Source: an uncultured bacterium
Lineage (GTDB): Bacteria; Cyanobacteriota; Vampirovibrionia; Gastranaerophilales; Gastranaerophilaceae
Assembly (NCBI GenBank): GCA_949290355.1
Contig: CASERN010000011.1
Span: 372,001-436,000, forward strand
Reading direction: 5' to 3'
DNA: 64,000 bases
Numbering within the stretch: the stretch's first letter is position 1; the number at the start of each line of letters is the position of its first letter. Both the position numbers and the translations under genes were made by a program. The notes beneath the pieces are model-generated. The model worked only from the letters and a program-made list of their open reading frames with translations. It was not told where the DNA came from and did not search any database. Shown piece after piece: positions 24,369 through 33,781 of the stretch.

Positions 24369-25212
24369 TTTGCACATTCACACCCTTTATTCGGATGGTG
24401 TCTTTTCTCCCGAAAAGATTGTAGACACTGCTATTGATGTTGGGCTCCAAGTAATTGCTTTGACTGATCACGATAATATTCTGTCGTATCAAGTGGCAAA
24501 AGACTATTTAAAAAAAGAAAATAAAGAAGATAAATTAGAAATTATTCAAGGAATTGAAGTAAACACATTATATAAAAATTATGAAGTTCATATTCTTGGA
24601 TATTTTATGGATGTCAATAATAACGATTTCCAAAATCTTTTAAAGTTTCAACAGCAAGCTCGTATAAAACAGACAAAAGAAATTATAAGTCTTTTGGCTA
24701 AAAAAGAAGGAATACGAATAAAGTTTGAAGATATAAAAAAACAAGTTGCAGAAGGTGGTAGTATTGGCCGTCCTCATATTGCAAAAGCTATTACAAATGC
24801 AGGAGGAACTACAAGTGTAATTGAAGCGTATTCAAAATATATTCATGATGATTCTCCTGTGTATATACAAAGGAAAACAGTCTCTCCTCAAGATGCTGTT
24901 GAAATAATTTACGATGCTGGTGGAATTCCTGTAATTGCGCATCCTCATGATTTAGATATTGCAGAAAGTCTTATTAAAGAATTGATGCAATATGGACTAA
25001 GAGGTATTGAAGCTTATCATAGGAAGCATTCTCCTGCTTGTGTTGAATATTTTTCGTCAATGGCTGAGGAATTAGGACTAATTGTTACAGGAGGATCTGA
25101 TTTTCATGCTCCAAATATTATGAATGGACAAATCGTATTAGGTAAAAATTTTGTACCAGAATGGGTTTATGAAAAATTAGTTCAAGAAAAAAAACGTATT
25201 GATTTGGCTTAA
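24358..25212 (+). CDS. PHP-domain phosphoesterase
   Basis: The 284-residue protein is a PHP-family metal-dependent phosphoesterase: SDLHIHTLYSDGVFSPE at the N-terminus with the HxH and Asp ligands, ALTDHDN near 40, GIEVNT near 65, GRPHIAKA, VIAHPHD and GSDFHAPN at the end. The insert after residue 90 fits the TrpH/RNase AM-like subgroup that acts on 3',5'-nucleoside bisphosphates or trims 5' RNA ends. Co-translation with ymdB and linkage to rny make an RNA-turnover role plausible. The exact substrate is not known. Confidence 0.9.
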   Translation: MKSDLHIHTLYSDGVFSPEKIVDTAIDVGLQVIALTDHDNILSYQVAKDYLKKENKEDKLEIIQGIEVNTLYKNYEVHILGYFMDVNNNDFQNLLKFQQQARIKQTKEIISLLAKKEGIRIKFEDIKKQVAEGGSIGRPHIAKAITNAGGTTSVIEAYSKYIHDDSPVYIQRKTVSPQDAVEIIYDAGGIPVIAHPHDLDIAESLIKELMQYGLRGIEAYHRKHSPACVEYFSSMAEELGLIVTGGSDFHAPNIMNGQIVLGKNFVPEWVYEKLVQEKKRIDLA

Positions 25213-25221
25213 GAGGACTTT

Positions 25222-25863
25222 ATGGCAAAAAAAGGTTATTGGAAATTAGAATATTCAGTTGCATTGTTTGTGATGATAGGTGTTTTCCTTTTAATTATGC
25301 CTGTTTCTATTGAAAATAACAGACAAGCTAATTTTATTTCAAAGTGGAATGAGAAATTTAATCGTGTTGAATACATGTTTAATGTTATTAATGCTCACAT
25401 TACAGATGATATAATAAAAAGTATGAATAAAGCTAAAAATGCAGATCAAAGAGAATCGATATTATTAGCTTTAGTAAAGCCGTATCTTAGAATAAATACA
25501 GAGAATTATCCTTCCAAACATTATAAACCTCGTTTTATAAATGGTGCAAGAATTAAGAAAAATAATAGATATTACTTTGATGATTTTTATTATGCTGAGA
25601 ATAATACTATTGTTGGCATAAAGGATATAAAATCTGAAAAAGATTCCTCGCTGTGGTTTTTGATGATGTTTGATATGAATGGTATACTTCCTCCTAATAG
25701 ATGGGGCAAGGATATCTATGGTGTAAATATATATGATGGTGGCAGAATTGAACCTTTTGGGTACAATATGGAAATGTCTGAGTTGAAAAAAGATTGTTCT
25801 GAATCAGGAACAGGTGTAAGTTGTTCTTATTTTTATAAAATAGGTGGTGGCTTTGAAGACTGA
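25222..25863 (+). CDS. Pilin-like protein with a non-canonical class III signal
   Basis: The 213-residue protein begins MAKKG^YWKLEYSVALFVMI, followed by more hydrophobic residues. This fits a prepilin signal with Lys-Lys-Gly before the cut and Glu at +5, although +1 is Tyr, not Phe. The C-terminal half contains FDMNGILPPNRWGKDIYGVN and RIEPFG, then a Cys pair (KKDCSE, VSCSYFYK). The DxNGxxxPNxxGKDxF pattern is one I associate with pilin-like proteins of Gastranaerophilales and type II secretion pseudopilins. It is co-directional with the PHP gene (9 bp gap) and overlaps the following LOG gene. Secretion and assembly are inferred. Confidence 0.6.
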   Translation: MAKKGYWKLEYSVALFVMIGVFLLIMPVSIENNRQANFISKWNEKFNRVEYMFNVINAHITDDIIKSMNKAKNADQRESILLALVKPYLRINTENYPSKHYKPRFINGARIKKNNRYYFDDFYYAENNTIVGIKDIKSEKDSSLWFLMMFDMNGILPPNRWGKDIYGVNIYDGGRIEPFGYNMEMSELKKDCSESGTGVSCSYFYKIGGGFED

Positions 25864-26449
25864 TATTAAGCGAGTTTGTGTTTTTGCATCTTCATGTAAT
25901 TATTTGGAGAAAAAATACTACGCAATAGCCTCTGAGTTAGGAAGACTTTTAGGTCAATATGGATATGAAATGGTCTATGGCGGTAGTTCTTTGGGGCTTA
26001 TGTGGGCGTGTGCAGAAGAAGTAAAAGCAAATGGAGGACAACTAATTGGAGTAATGCCTGAAAGACTTCATAATATGGGAGTTTGTACAGATAAGTGTGT
26101 AGAACTTTATGTAACACCTTGTATGAGAAGCAGAAAAGCAAAAATGGATGAGCTTTCAGATGCTGTTGTCGCTTTGCCCGGAGGGTTTGGTACTTTGGAG
26201 GAGTTGACTGAAATGATAGTTCAAAAACAGTTAGGATATAATTGTAAACCTATTATTATTTTGAATACAAATGGTTTTTATGACAAATTAATAGCTTTTT
26301 TTGACGAAATAATTAATCAAAAATTTGCTTCTGAAAAATCAAAAAATCTTTATTATGTTGCTAATAATCCAGAAGATGCTATAAAATATTTACAGAGTTA
26401 TGAGCCTCAAGATGTTGCGATAACAAAAGCCGATATTTATTCAAGATAG
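25844..26449 (+). CDS. LOG-family protein (nucleotide 5'-monophosphate phosphoribohydrolase)
   Basis: The roughly 200-residue protein has the LOG signature PGGFGTLEELTEMI, with VYGGSSLGLMWACAEE and RKAKMDELSDA upstream of it. This family was long annotated as lysine decarboxylase. Characterised members release free base from nucleoside 5'-monophosphates such as cytokinin ribotides and AMP. The start is uncertain: GTG codons at 25844 and 25847 and a TTG at 25853 are all in frame, and AGGTGG at 25842-25847 would serve the TTG. It overlaps the upstream pilin-like gene and ends at a terminator. Confidence 0.88.
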   Translation: MVALKTDIKRVCVFASSCNYLEKKYYAIASELGRLLGQYGYEMVYGGSSLGLMWACAEEVKANGGQLIGVMPERLHNMGVCTDKCVELYVTPCMRSRKAKMDELSDAVVALPGGFGTLEELTEMIVQKQLGYNCKPIIILNTNGFYDKLIAFFDEIINQKFASEKSKNLYYVANNPEDAIKYLQSYEPQDVAITKADIYSR

Positions 26450-26464
26450 AAGATTAGATTATAA

Positions 26465-26494
26465 AAAAAGCTTCAATTTTTATTGAAGCTTTTT
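26465..26494. terminator. Bidirectional terminator between LOG gene and apt
   Basis: AAAAAGCTTCAA (26465-26476) pairs with TTGAAGCTTTTT (26483-26494) around a 6-nt loop, between convergent genes. Confidence 0.92.
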
Positions 26495-26502
26495 CTAAAT
26501 AA

Positions 26503-27036
26503 TTAGTATTGAAGCATTGAGACAATTTTAGGAGAATCTTTTAATTTATCTCTACCTTTTAAATCTTTTAATTCTATTAAAAAAGCAGTTCCAATTAAAT
26601 TTGCTCCCGTTTTTTTAACAAGTTTACAAGCAGCTTCAGCAGTTCCTCCTGTTGCCAATAAGTCGTCAACAACTAAAACATTAGCTCCTTGAGGGAATGC
26701 ATCTTGGTGTACTTCAATTTTGTCTGTACCATATTCAAGTTCATATTCTTGAGAGTAAGTCGCAGCAGGAAGTTTATTAGGCTTTCTTATAGGAACAAAA
26801 CCTATTCCCATTTTGTAAGCCATTGGCATTCCAAGAATAAAACCTCTACTTTCAATTCCTGCAATATAATCTATTTTTACATCTTTAAATTGTTCACATA
26901 AATAATCAACGATAACTTTTAATGTTTCAGCATCTTTAAGTGCTGTTGTGATATCGCGAAATATTATTCCCGGTTTTGGAAAATCGTCTATTGACCTGAT
27001 TTTATTTTTTACATTAATCAAAGTTTCTGTTGTCAT
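26503..27036 (-). CDS. apt: Adenine phosphoribosyltransferase
   Basis: Apt salvages adenine to AMP using PRPP. The 177-residue protein shows IRSIDDFPKPGIIFRDIT at the start, GIESRGFILGMPMAYK, and the PRPP-binding motif VLVVDDLLATGGTAEAA. The length is typical. It is downstream of the glycosyltransferase gene by about 20 bp and could be co-transcribed with it. An AGGAGAAAA ribosome binding site precedes the ATG. Confidence 0.97.
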   Translation of the reverse strand: MTTETLINVKNKIRSIDDFPKPGIIFRDITTALKDAETLKVIVDYLCEQFKDVKIDYIAGIESRGFILGMPMAYKMGIGFVPIRKPNKLPAATYSQEYELEYGTDKIEVHQDAFPQGANVLVVDDLLATGGTAEAACKLVKKTGANLIGTAFLIELKDLKGRDKLKDSPKIVSMLQY

Positions 27037-27057
27037 TTTTTTATTTTCTCCTTTATT

Positions 27058-28458
27058 TTATTTTTCAGCCAGCATTTGTTTTAATTTATCTGTATATTCT
27101 TTTGTATAAGCCTTTGTTTTATTTAACTCTTTTTTTATGAATGCTTTTATACTATCTTCTTCTTCTTTTACTAGTCCATGAGCTGTTTTCCCCCAGTTCA
27201 TATCTTTTTTCATAAATAGAATTTTAAAGCATATGTACAGTACAAGCGGGAACCAAATAATGAATAGATAAATTGATGTCTCCAATGCTTCAAAAGTAGC
27301 ATCAAGTCTTGGCATGTAATCATACCTCCTTAATGCATATCTTGCAGCAAAGAAAAAACCAAACCCTATTATACAACCAATAAATATTGATGAATATAAC
27401 ATATGAGGAGGGGCTTGTTTCGCAAGAACTTTAAAACCTCTAATTAATATTTCCATTAAAAACCAACCAGGCATAATAAACTGCGTTATATATGCCGTCA
27501 TATCAAGACTAGCTCTTAATGACATATCTTTTGAAAATAAAACATCCCCAAAATATTCCAGATATCTTCTAATAGTACCTTCTAACCATCTTCTTCTTTG
27601 TCTGTATAGAGGTCTTAAATATATTATGCCTTCTTCATATACAATTGCTTCCATACAAAAACGCACATCCCATCCTTTAATATGGAGTCTTGTAGACATA
27701 TCTAAATCATCAACTAATGTGTAATTATTCCAACCGCCTATATCTTCAATTGCTTCTCTTTTAATTAATTCTCCATTCCCGCGTAGCTCAACTGCCCCTT
27801 TTATTGAATCTCTCCCTATTTGAAAATGCGCATCCATTGTATATTCATTATTTTGGCAGCGGGTTAGTAAGTTTACGTTTTTATTTCTTATAACTTTTCT
27901 TGCTTGGACTGCTCCTACATCTTTAGGTTCTAAATAAGGTATTAATTTTGATAAAAAGTCAGGGTCAACTGTTGCATCAGCATCAAAAACTAATATTGCA
28001 TCTCCTTTTGCTATTTTAAATGCGTCATTCAGTACTGCTGATTTCCCAGGGAAAGCATTTTTTTCTCTTATAAGAGCTGTAACTTTATCGTACTTTTTTT
28101 CAAGATCTTTTATTACTGAAGCTGTGTTATCTGTGCTTCTGTCATCAATTACTATAATTTCAAAATTTTTGTAATCAAGATTTAATATATTATTTACTGT
28201 ATTTGAGATAACTGCTTCTTCATTATGAGCAGGAATCATGATAGATACAAAAGGTTTAAAATTTTCATTAATTATTTGTGGATATTTTTGGAGTTTTCTT
28301 TTTTGTAATTTGTATGAAAGATTCATAAACATTGCATATATAAACATGAATGTACATAGTAAGGCTAATCCCCATACTGTATTGAAGTAGCTTTGAAATA
28401 TGTATATAAAAACCCCTAAACCGAATACCAAAGTGAATAATAAAATTCTTTCTTTCAT
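27058..28458 (-). CDS. Membrane glycosyltransferase, family 2 (PgaC/NodC-like)
   Basis: The 466-residue protein has N-terminal membrane helices (about 5-50), a GT2 catalytic domain (FVSIMIPAHNEEAVISNTVN; VIDDRSTDN; VFDADATVDPDFL with the DxD), a donor/acceptor ED region (TLVDDLDMSTRL), and the processive-enzyme motif RQRRRWLEGT. Further membrane helices follow at about 310-430. This is the layout of poly-N-acetylglucosamine synthases and related processive glycosyltransferases. The tail is Lys-rich. No deacetylase or exporter partner is adjacent, so the polymer is unknown. It may make an exopolysaccharide or a glycolipid. Confidence 0.85.
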   Translation of the reverse strand: MKERILLFTLVFGLGVFIYIFQSYFNTVWGLALLCTFMFIYAMFMNLSYKLQKRKLQKYPQIINENFKPFVSIMIPAHNEEAVISNTVNNILNLDYKNFEIIVIDDRSTDNTASVIKDLEKKYDKVTALIREKNAFPGKSAVLNDAFKIAKGDAILVFDADATVDPDFLSKLIPYLEPKDVGAVQARKVIRNKNVNLLTRCQNNEYTMDAHFQIGRDSIKGAVELRGNGELIKREAIEDIGGWNNYTLVDDLDMSTRLHIKGWDVRFCMEAIVYEEGIIYLRPLYRQRRRWLEGTIRRYLEYFGDVLFSKDMSLRASLDMTAYITQFIMPGWFLMEILIRGFKVLAKQAPPHMLYSSIFIGCIIGFGFFFAARYALRRYDYMPRLDATFEALETSIYLFIIWFPLVLYICFKILFMKKDMNWGKTAHGLVKEEEDSIKAFIKKELNKTKAYTKEYTDKLKQMLAEK

Positions 28459-28648
28459 TTCAAAATACCTTATATACTCCAGTCCTTTATTCCTATAATA
28501 TTATAGCAAAAACTTATTTTAAATGTGTAAAAATCCCAATTTTCATTACTTTTTGTAATACATTTTTCTTTAAAATCCTCTATTTGTAACATTTTTCATC
28601 TATTTATATGTTTTTTCTATAAAAAAGTGTTAAAAATCTTTAAAATGC

Positions 28649-28676
28649 TTGATTTTAAAAAAGATTAGGCTATAAT
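28649..28676 (+). promoter_or_regulatory. Promoter of hup
   Basis: TTGATT (28649-28654), 16-bp spacer, TATAAT (28671-28676), upstream of an AGAAGGAG ribosome binding site. Confidence 0.65.
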
Positions 28677-28708
28677 AAGTCTTGTACAATAAGAGAAGGA
28701 GTTTTATT

Positions 28709-28987
28709 ATGAACAAAGAAGAATTAGTACAAGAAATCGCAAAAAAATCTAACGTAACTCAAAAAGAAGCTGCTGAAGTTTTAGGCGCTTTTGTTGAAAC
28801 TATTCAAAAAACAGTTGCTAAAGGTAAAAAAGTTACTTTAGTTGGTTTCGGTACTTTTGAATCTAGAAAAAGAGCTGCAAGAATTGGCCGTAACCCACAA
28901 ACTGGTAAAGAATTAAAAATCCCTGCAACAACTGTTCCAGCATTCTCAGCAGGTAAAAAATTCAAAGAAGCTGTTAACAAAAAATAA
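28709..28987 (+). CDS. hup: DNA-binding protein HU
   Basis: The 92-residue protein is a typical HU: MNKEELVQEIAKKSNVTQKE at the N-terminus, GFGTFESRKRAARIGRNPQT at the start of the DNA-binding arm, and FSAGKKFKEAVN at the end. HU bends and compacts the chromosome. The ATG at 28709 has a strong ribosome binding site; an in-frame upstream start would add 9 residues absent from the family. It is a single-gene unit with a clear promoter and terminator. Confidence 0.97.
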   Translation: MNKEELVQEIAKKSNVTQKEAAEVLGAFVETIQKTVAKGKKVTLVGFGTFESRKRAARIGRNPQTGKELKIPATTVPAFSAGKKFKEAVNKK

Positions 28988-29009
28988 TTGATTTTCGGCT
29001 TTTAAGTGT

Positions 29010-29045
29010 AAAAAAAGGACTTATCATTTGATAAGTCCTTTTTTT
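29010..29045. terminator. Bidirectional terminator between hup and SNF2 gene
   Basis: A run of A plus GGACTTATCA (up to 29026) pairs with TGATAAGTCC and a T run (29029-29045), with a 2-nt gap in the loop. It serves both convergent genes. Confidence 0.92.
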
Positions 29046-29064
29046 ATAAAAAACACAACTTTTT

Positions 29065-32000
29065 TTAATCAACTGTGAAAATTTCTCTGATATCATCCAT
29101 TGTAAGAGATTTTACAATGTTTCTGTCAACAGAAATTACGCTGTCAACAAGATTACGTTTAACTGTTTTAAGTTTTTGAATTTTTTCTTCAACAGTATTT
29201 TTTGTAATAAGTCTGTATACAAATACTTTTTTAGTTTGTCCAATACGATAAGCTCTGTCTGTTGCTTGGTCTTCAACTGCAGGATTCCACCAAGGATCAT
29301 AGTGAATTACATAATCTGCACCGGTTAAATTTAAACCTGTACCGCCGGCTTTCAAACTTATTAAGAATATTGGAATAGACGGGGTTGAATTAAATCTTTC
29401 AACAGCTCCCTGTCTGTCTTTTGTCTTACCTGTTAAATATTCATAAGGTATTCCTTCTTTTTCAAGCCAAGCTTTTATTATATCAAGCATATCAACAAAT
29501 TGACTGAATAAAAGTATCCTATGTCCTTCATCAATAATTTCTTCAAGCATTGCTTTTAATTTTTCAAATTTACCAGATTTCATGATATTCTTGACATTTT
29601 GTTTATCATAAAGTCTTGGATGGCAACATATTTGACGAAGTCTTAACAATGCAGAGAAGATTGATAACCTGCTTTTTTCAAGTCCGTTTTGTTCAATAGA
29701 TTTGAATAATTCTTCTTTTGTGCTATCAAGAACTTGTAAATAAAAATCTCTTTGATCATCTGTAAGTTCGCAGTATGCAATGTTTTCAACTTTATCAGGC
29801 AAATCTTTTGCTACATCTCGTTTCATACGGCGCAGAATGAACGGATAAATTTGCAGTTTCAAACGTTTTTCAACGGTTTTATCTTGACGTTCCATAATAG
29901 GATTTACATATCTTGCGTTGAATTCAGCCAAATTGAATAAGAATCCAGGCATTAAAAAGTCAAATACAGACCATAGCTCTTCAAGTTTATTTTCAATTGG
30001 TGTGCCTGATAGGGCTAATTTATGAGGCGCTTGCAATTTTTTTACAGCCTGGGCAGTCTGCGACATTGAGTTTTTAATATTTTGGGATTCATCAAGAATT
30101 ACATATCTGAAATTGTATTCTTTAAGTTTGTTAATATCGCGTCTTACAAGAGCATAACTTGTGATAACAACATCGTAATTTGGAATTTCTTTAAAGAACT
30201 GCTTCCTTTCTACGCCGGCAAGTTTTAATGTAGTTAACGATGGTGCAAATTTTTGAATTTCAGCTTCCCAGTTAAAAACAACTGTTGTAGGGCATACGAC
30301 CAATACGGGCATAGGGCCGTCTTCCTCTTTTGCCTTTTGTACAACGGCAAGAGCTTGTAAAGTTTTCCCAAGCCCCATATCATCTGCAAGAATACCATTA
30401 AGGCCGTATTTATACATAAACCACAGCCAGCCAAACCCTTTAGTTTGATATTCTCTAAATTCAGCATTAATCCCTTCCGGAAGTTTTAAATTTTCTGATG
30501 TTGAAAAATTAGACATTTGTTTCCAGAATGTTTCAAATTCTTCACTTAATACAAGTTCAACATTAAGATTCTTAAGCTCATTAATCAAACCTGCTCTGTA
30601 GGTTTTTACAACAAACTTATTTTCATTGTTTCTGTAGACATCAAAAGAATTAAATGCTCGCATTATTGAATAAATATCTTGTGCAGGAAATTCCACAAAA
30701 CCTAAACTTCTGATACGGCTATATTTTTCACCGCTTTGTATTGTTTCGTATACTTCATCAAAATTGATTATTTCTTCTCCTACTTGTCCATATAGGAAAA
30801 TTTCAAAGCTATCTTCTGCTTCTTTTGAAAAATCAATTTTAGCACAAAGTTTAAAAGGATCATCCATAAGTTTGAAAAAGTTCATATCATCTTTTTCTAC
30901 AAACTTCCACCCTTCACCTGCTTGTTTTATGTAATAATTATAAAAGTCAATAGCATTTTCTTTTTCTAATGCTAAATTATTAGTTTGCATTGGTACGAAC
31001 TTGCAAGCCAAAAGCATTTGATAAGCTTCTTGTTCATGTTTTAGATTGCGTTTTATCCAATAAACTAAATCTTCTCCCGGTTTTTTAATTGTAATATAAG
31101 GAGATTTTTCTGCTGTAGTTTTTGAATAAGGTACAACTACTCCGTCATATTCAAATTCTAAAGAAGCTTTTAATGACTGGTCATAATCTATTCCCATAGT
31201 TACAATGTTTAAAGGCGGACGTTCTGTAAGCATTAACTGGCTGATGTTATCAGCAATTTCAACATCCATAATTTCTTGTAATTTTGGGAGTTCTTCATAG
31301 ATAAATTTCCCGCCATCGGCATCTTTTAAATCTGTGAAAGATGACTTTAAAATATTTTGAGGTAGTGAATTCATTGCAATATTGGTCGGGAATATAATAT
31401 TCTTGTATCTGCCCCATTTTAAATGTCTTGAAAAATATCTTACTTCTTCTAACGGATATACATCATCTTTATCTGGTCTTTTCCATTCTAAAGAAAGAAG
31501 GATTGTCCCTTGAGCTCCAGTATTTACGTTTAATACAAGTTTCCATTCCTGATCTGTGAATTTCAGTCTGTCTTTTGTTTTTTCATCCAAAACTTCATCA
31601 GCTTTTGACAAGAGAGTAAACATTGGCCCAAATTTTGTAATAGGTATATCATACCAGCCAGCTTTTTTATCTTGTCTTGAAACGGTTAGCAATTGTTGAA
31701 AAATTGCGACTTCAACTTTTTGAGAATTGTTTAATTCAAAATCAGGATTCTGTTTTTGAGCTTCTATTAATGCTCTTAAAATTGGTTCAATTTGTCTTAC
31801 AACTTTCCCTGTTTCTCTTGAACGTACTAAAACTGAGAAAAAATTTGCTTTCCTTTTGGAATTAAAGTGAAATATATAATTACCCTGAGGCTCTTCTGTT
31901 AAAGCAGTATTTTCATCAGGGAAGTCAAATTCAATTCCAAATTTAGTTTCTAACCAATCTTCATATGCATGTTCATCTATTGCTTTTAATGCTACAGCGA

Positions 32001-32250
32001 CAGCATGTTTACACCATTCTTCTTTTAATGGACAGTTACATCTTGCTTCTACTTTATTCTTTTTAAAAATCAAGTCAGTATTATAATGATCCTGAAAATT
32101 TCCTTTAACTTTTGCCATATAAAAGTTCTTTTCAGGATAAGAATCGAAAACCATATCTTTGAGGTGATATTCATAACCTCTTCGCCAGCTTCCGGGACTT
32201 GCATTATCTTTTATAAATTTGTAGTTAAATTCCTGTTGCTTAACACTCAT
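29065..32250 (-). CDS. SNF2-family helicase with N-terminal SWIM zinc finger
   Basis: The 1061-residue protein starts with a SWIM domain (C71-x-C73, C80-x-H82). A large middle region of the bacterial SNF2-associated type follows, then the SWI2/SNF2 motor from about 590: Walker A DDMGLGKT near 625, motif II as DESQ in VILDESQNIKN, SGTPIENKLEELWS, LLFSQFVDMLDII, and GGTGLNLTGADYVIHYDPWW with RIGQTKKVF. Such proteins use ATP to remodel protein-DNA or RNA polymerase complexes. The length and layout match cyanobacterial and Firmicute SNF2 proteins. It is not linked to a restriction system here, so a housekeeping role is more likely than defence. Confidence 0.93.
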   Translation of the reverse strand: MSVKQQEFNYKFIKDNASPGSWRRGYEYHLKDMVFDSYPEKNFYMAKVKGNFQDHYNTDLIFKKNKVEARCNCPLKEEWCKHAVAVALKAIDEHAYEDWLETKFGIEFDFPDENTALTEEPQGNYIFHFNSKRKANFFSVLVRSRETGKVVRQIEPILRALIEAQKQNPDFELNNSQKVEVAIFQQLLTVSRQDKKAGWYDIPITKFGPMFTLLSKADEVLDEKTKDRLKFTDQEWKLVLNVNTGAQGTILLSLEWKRPDKDDVYPLEEVRYFSRHLKWGRYKNIIFPTNIAMNSLPQNILKSSFTDLKDADGGKFIYEELPKLQEIMDVEIADNISQLMLTERPPLNIVTMGIDYDQSLKASLEFEYDGVVVPYSKTTAEKSPYITIKKPGEDLVYWIKRNLKHEQEAYQMLLACKFVPMQTNNLALEKENAIDFYNYYIKQAGEGWKFVEKDDMNFFKLMDDPFKLCAKIDFSKEAEDSFEIFLYGQVGEEIINFDEVYETIQSGEKYSRIRSLGFVEFPAQDIYSIMRAFNSFDVYRNNENKFVVKTYRAGLINELKNLNVELVLSEEFETFWKQMSNFSTSENLKLPEGINAEFREYQTKGFGWLWFMYKYGLNGILADDMGLGKTLQALAVVQKAKEEDGPMPVLVVCPTTVVFNWEAEIQKFAPSLTTLKLAGVERKQFFKEIPNYDVVITSYALVRRDINKLKEYNFRYVILDESQNIKNSMSQTAQAVKKLQAPHKLALSGTPIENKLEELWSVFDFLMPGFLFNLAEFNARYVNPIMERQDKTVEKRLKLQIYPFILRRMKRDVAKDLPDKVENIAYCELTDDQRDFYLQVLDSTKEELFKSIEQNGLEKSRLSIFSALLRLRQICCHPRLYDKQNVKNIMKSGKFEKLKAMLEEIIDEGHRILLFSQFVDMLDIIKAWLEKEGIPYEYLTGKTKDRQGAVERFNSTPSIPIFLISLKAGGTGLNLTGADYVIHYDPWWNPAVEDQATDRAYRIGQTKKVFVYRLITKNTVEEKIQKLKTVKRNLVDSVISVDRNIVKSLTMDDIREIFTVD

Positions 32251-32334
32251 TATTTTTGAGTATCTCTTTCTTCCCTAAGGGTACAAATTGTTGGATATAG
32301 ATTTAATCTATAAGCCCTTACTACAATTTCATTA

Positions 32335-32829
32335 TTACATGAATAATACAAAAAGGCAAGCAATTTTTTGACTTAAAATATAAAAATGGTAATAATATGC
32401 AAATACTATTCCAAAAATTGCTCCCATTATAACTTCCAGTGGAGTGTGTCCTAGGAGTTCTTTAAGTTTTCCTCCTATAGCTTGCACATCATGTTTGTAA
32501 AAATCTTCCATCATTCTATTTAAACATGCTGCAGTTTTCCCAGCTGCTCTTCTTACTCCTGCAGCATCGTACATTGTAATTAATGCATATCCTAGGGCAA
32601 TTGCAAACATTATGGAATCAAAGCCCTCTATAATACCTACTGCAGTAGAAAGCCCCATTACTCCTGCTGAATGGGAGCTTGGCATGCCACCTGTTGTTGT
32701 AAAAATTTTAAAGTTTATTTTTTTTGTTTTAATTGTAAAAATAAAAAACTTAATGACTTGAGCTAAAAAAGCTGCAAATATTCCTGCAGATAGTGCTTCA
32801 TATCCGGTATTTAAGATGCCTGTAATCAT
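32335..32829 (-). CDS. Divergent PAP2-family membrane protein
   Basis: The 164-residue protein has about four membrane helices and the family motifs GGMPSSHSAGVMGLSTAVGI and LGHTPLEVIMGAIFG. These correspond to the SxxH and HxxxE-like signatures of the divergent PAP2 (DUF212, YuiD-like) group. Members are putative acid phosphatases in the membrane, but a substrate is not established. A ribosome binding site AGTAGGAT precedes the ATG. It lies 67 bp downstream of ispA, so a shared transcript with prenyl-diphosphate synthesis is possible. Confidence 0.88.
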   Translation of the reverse strand: MITGILNTGYEALSAGIFAAFLAQVIKFFIFTIKTKKINFKIFTTTGGMPSSHSAGVMGLSTAVGIIEGFDSIMFAIALGYALITMYDAAGVRRAAGKTAACLNRMMEDFYKHDVQAIGGKLKELLGHTPLEVIMGAIFGIVFAYYYHFYILSQKIACLFVLFM

Positions 32830-32896
32830 TTATCCTACTCTCTATTAATATTGCTTTACTATAATAACATAAATATGGTTATAGCCAAATAATGAA

Positions 32897-33781
32897 TTAT
32901 TTTATATTAATTCTATTTAATATTTCGTTAAAAATGTCTGATTGAAGATGATTTTCTTCTAAGATATTAAAGCATTTTGATATTAATTTATTCAAATCTT
33001 TTTTAGACTTTTCGAGTCCATAAAGGCTTGTATACGTCAGTTTGCCTTCGGCTTTGTCTTTGCCCATTGTTTTGCCCATCTCTTCAAATGTTGATGTTTC
33101 ATCTAAAATATCATCAGCAATTTGAAAGGCTATACCAAGAGTTTGTCCAAATTCTGTTATTATTTCCAGTTGTTTTTCAGAAGCATTTGCGATTATTGCC
33201 CCTGTTCTTAAGGCAAGTTTGAATAAATCTGCAGTTTTATGCGTATGAATATATGATAAAATCTCAGGAAGTTGCTCGTCATCTTTATCAAAAGACTGTG
33301 AAATTTTTTCACTTTCAATATCAACTACTTGTCCTGCAATTACTCCATAAGCACCTGCTGCTTGAAAATATTCTTCCATTATTTTTATTAATTTATTTGA
33401 ATCCAAATTTTTAGAATTTTTTAAAATAATTTGAGGAGCAAATGTTAAAAGGGCATCTCCTGCAAGGACAGCATGTGCTTCTCCAAATACCATATGATTT
33501 GTGAGTTGTCCTCTTCTATACATATCATTGTCCATACAAGGAAGATCGTCATGAATTAAAGTTTGAGCGTGTAGCATTTCAATTGCGCAGGCTGTAGGGA
33601 GTGCATCTTCATAGTTTCCTCCAAATATTTTGCAGCTCTCCAGACACATAACGGGTCTAAGTCTTTTCCCTGGAAGAGTTACTGTATATTTCATTGCTTT
33701 AAAAATTTTATGTGGATAGTTAATTGGCATAAATTTTTCAATTGAATTATTTACTAATTCTATGTAATCATTCATCTTCAT
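32897..33781 (-). CDS. ispA: Polyprenyl (farnesyl/geranylgeranyl) diphosphate synthase
   Basis: The 294-residue trans-prenyltransferase has LPGKRLRPVM, the first Asp-rich motif HDDLPCMDNDMYRRG, in the longer DDx4D form of bacterial FPP synthases, and the second motif IADDILDETST. It condenses IPP with DMAPP to supply undecaprenol and quinone side chains. Product length cannot be read with certainty. It overlaps rsgA by 14 bp. Two possible starts, Met1 and Met3, are almost equivalent. Confidence 0.93.
   Translation of the reverse strand: MKMNDYIELVNNSIEKFMPINYPHKIFKAMKYTVTLPGKRLRPVMCLESCKIFGGNYEDALPTACAIEMLHAQTLIHDDLPCMDNDMYRRGQLTNHMVFGEAHAVLAGDALLTFAPQIILKNSKNLDSNKLIKIMEEYFQAAGAYGVIAGQVVDIESEKISQSFDKDDEQLPEILSYIHTHKTADLFKLALRTGAIIANASEKQLEIITEFGQTLGIAFQIADDILDETSTFEEMGKTMGKDKAEGKLTYTSLYGLEKSKKDLNKLISKCFNILEENHLQSDIFNEILNRINIK

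Noticed and set aside
29065..32250. SNF2 helicase as part of a defence system (such as DISARM or a restriction system)
   Set aside because: No methylase, nuclease or other defence gene is nearby, and it sits among housekeeping genes with the domain layout of the common SWIM-SNF2 family.
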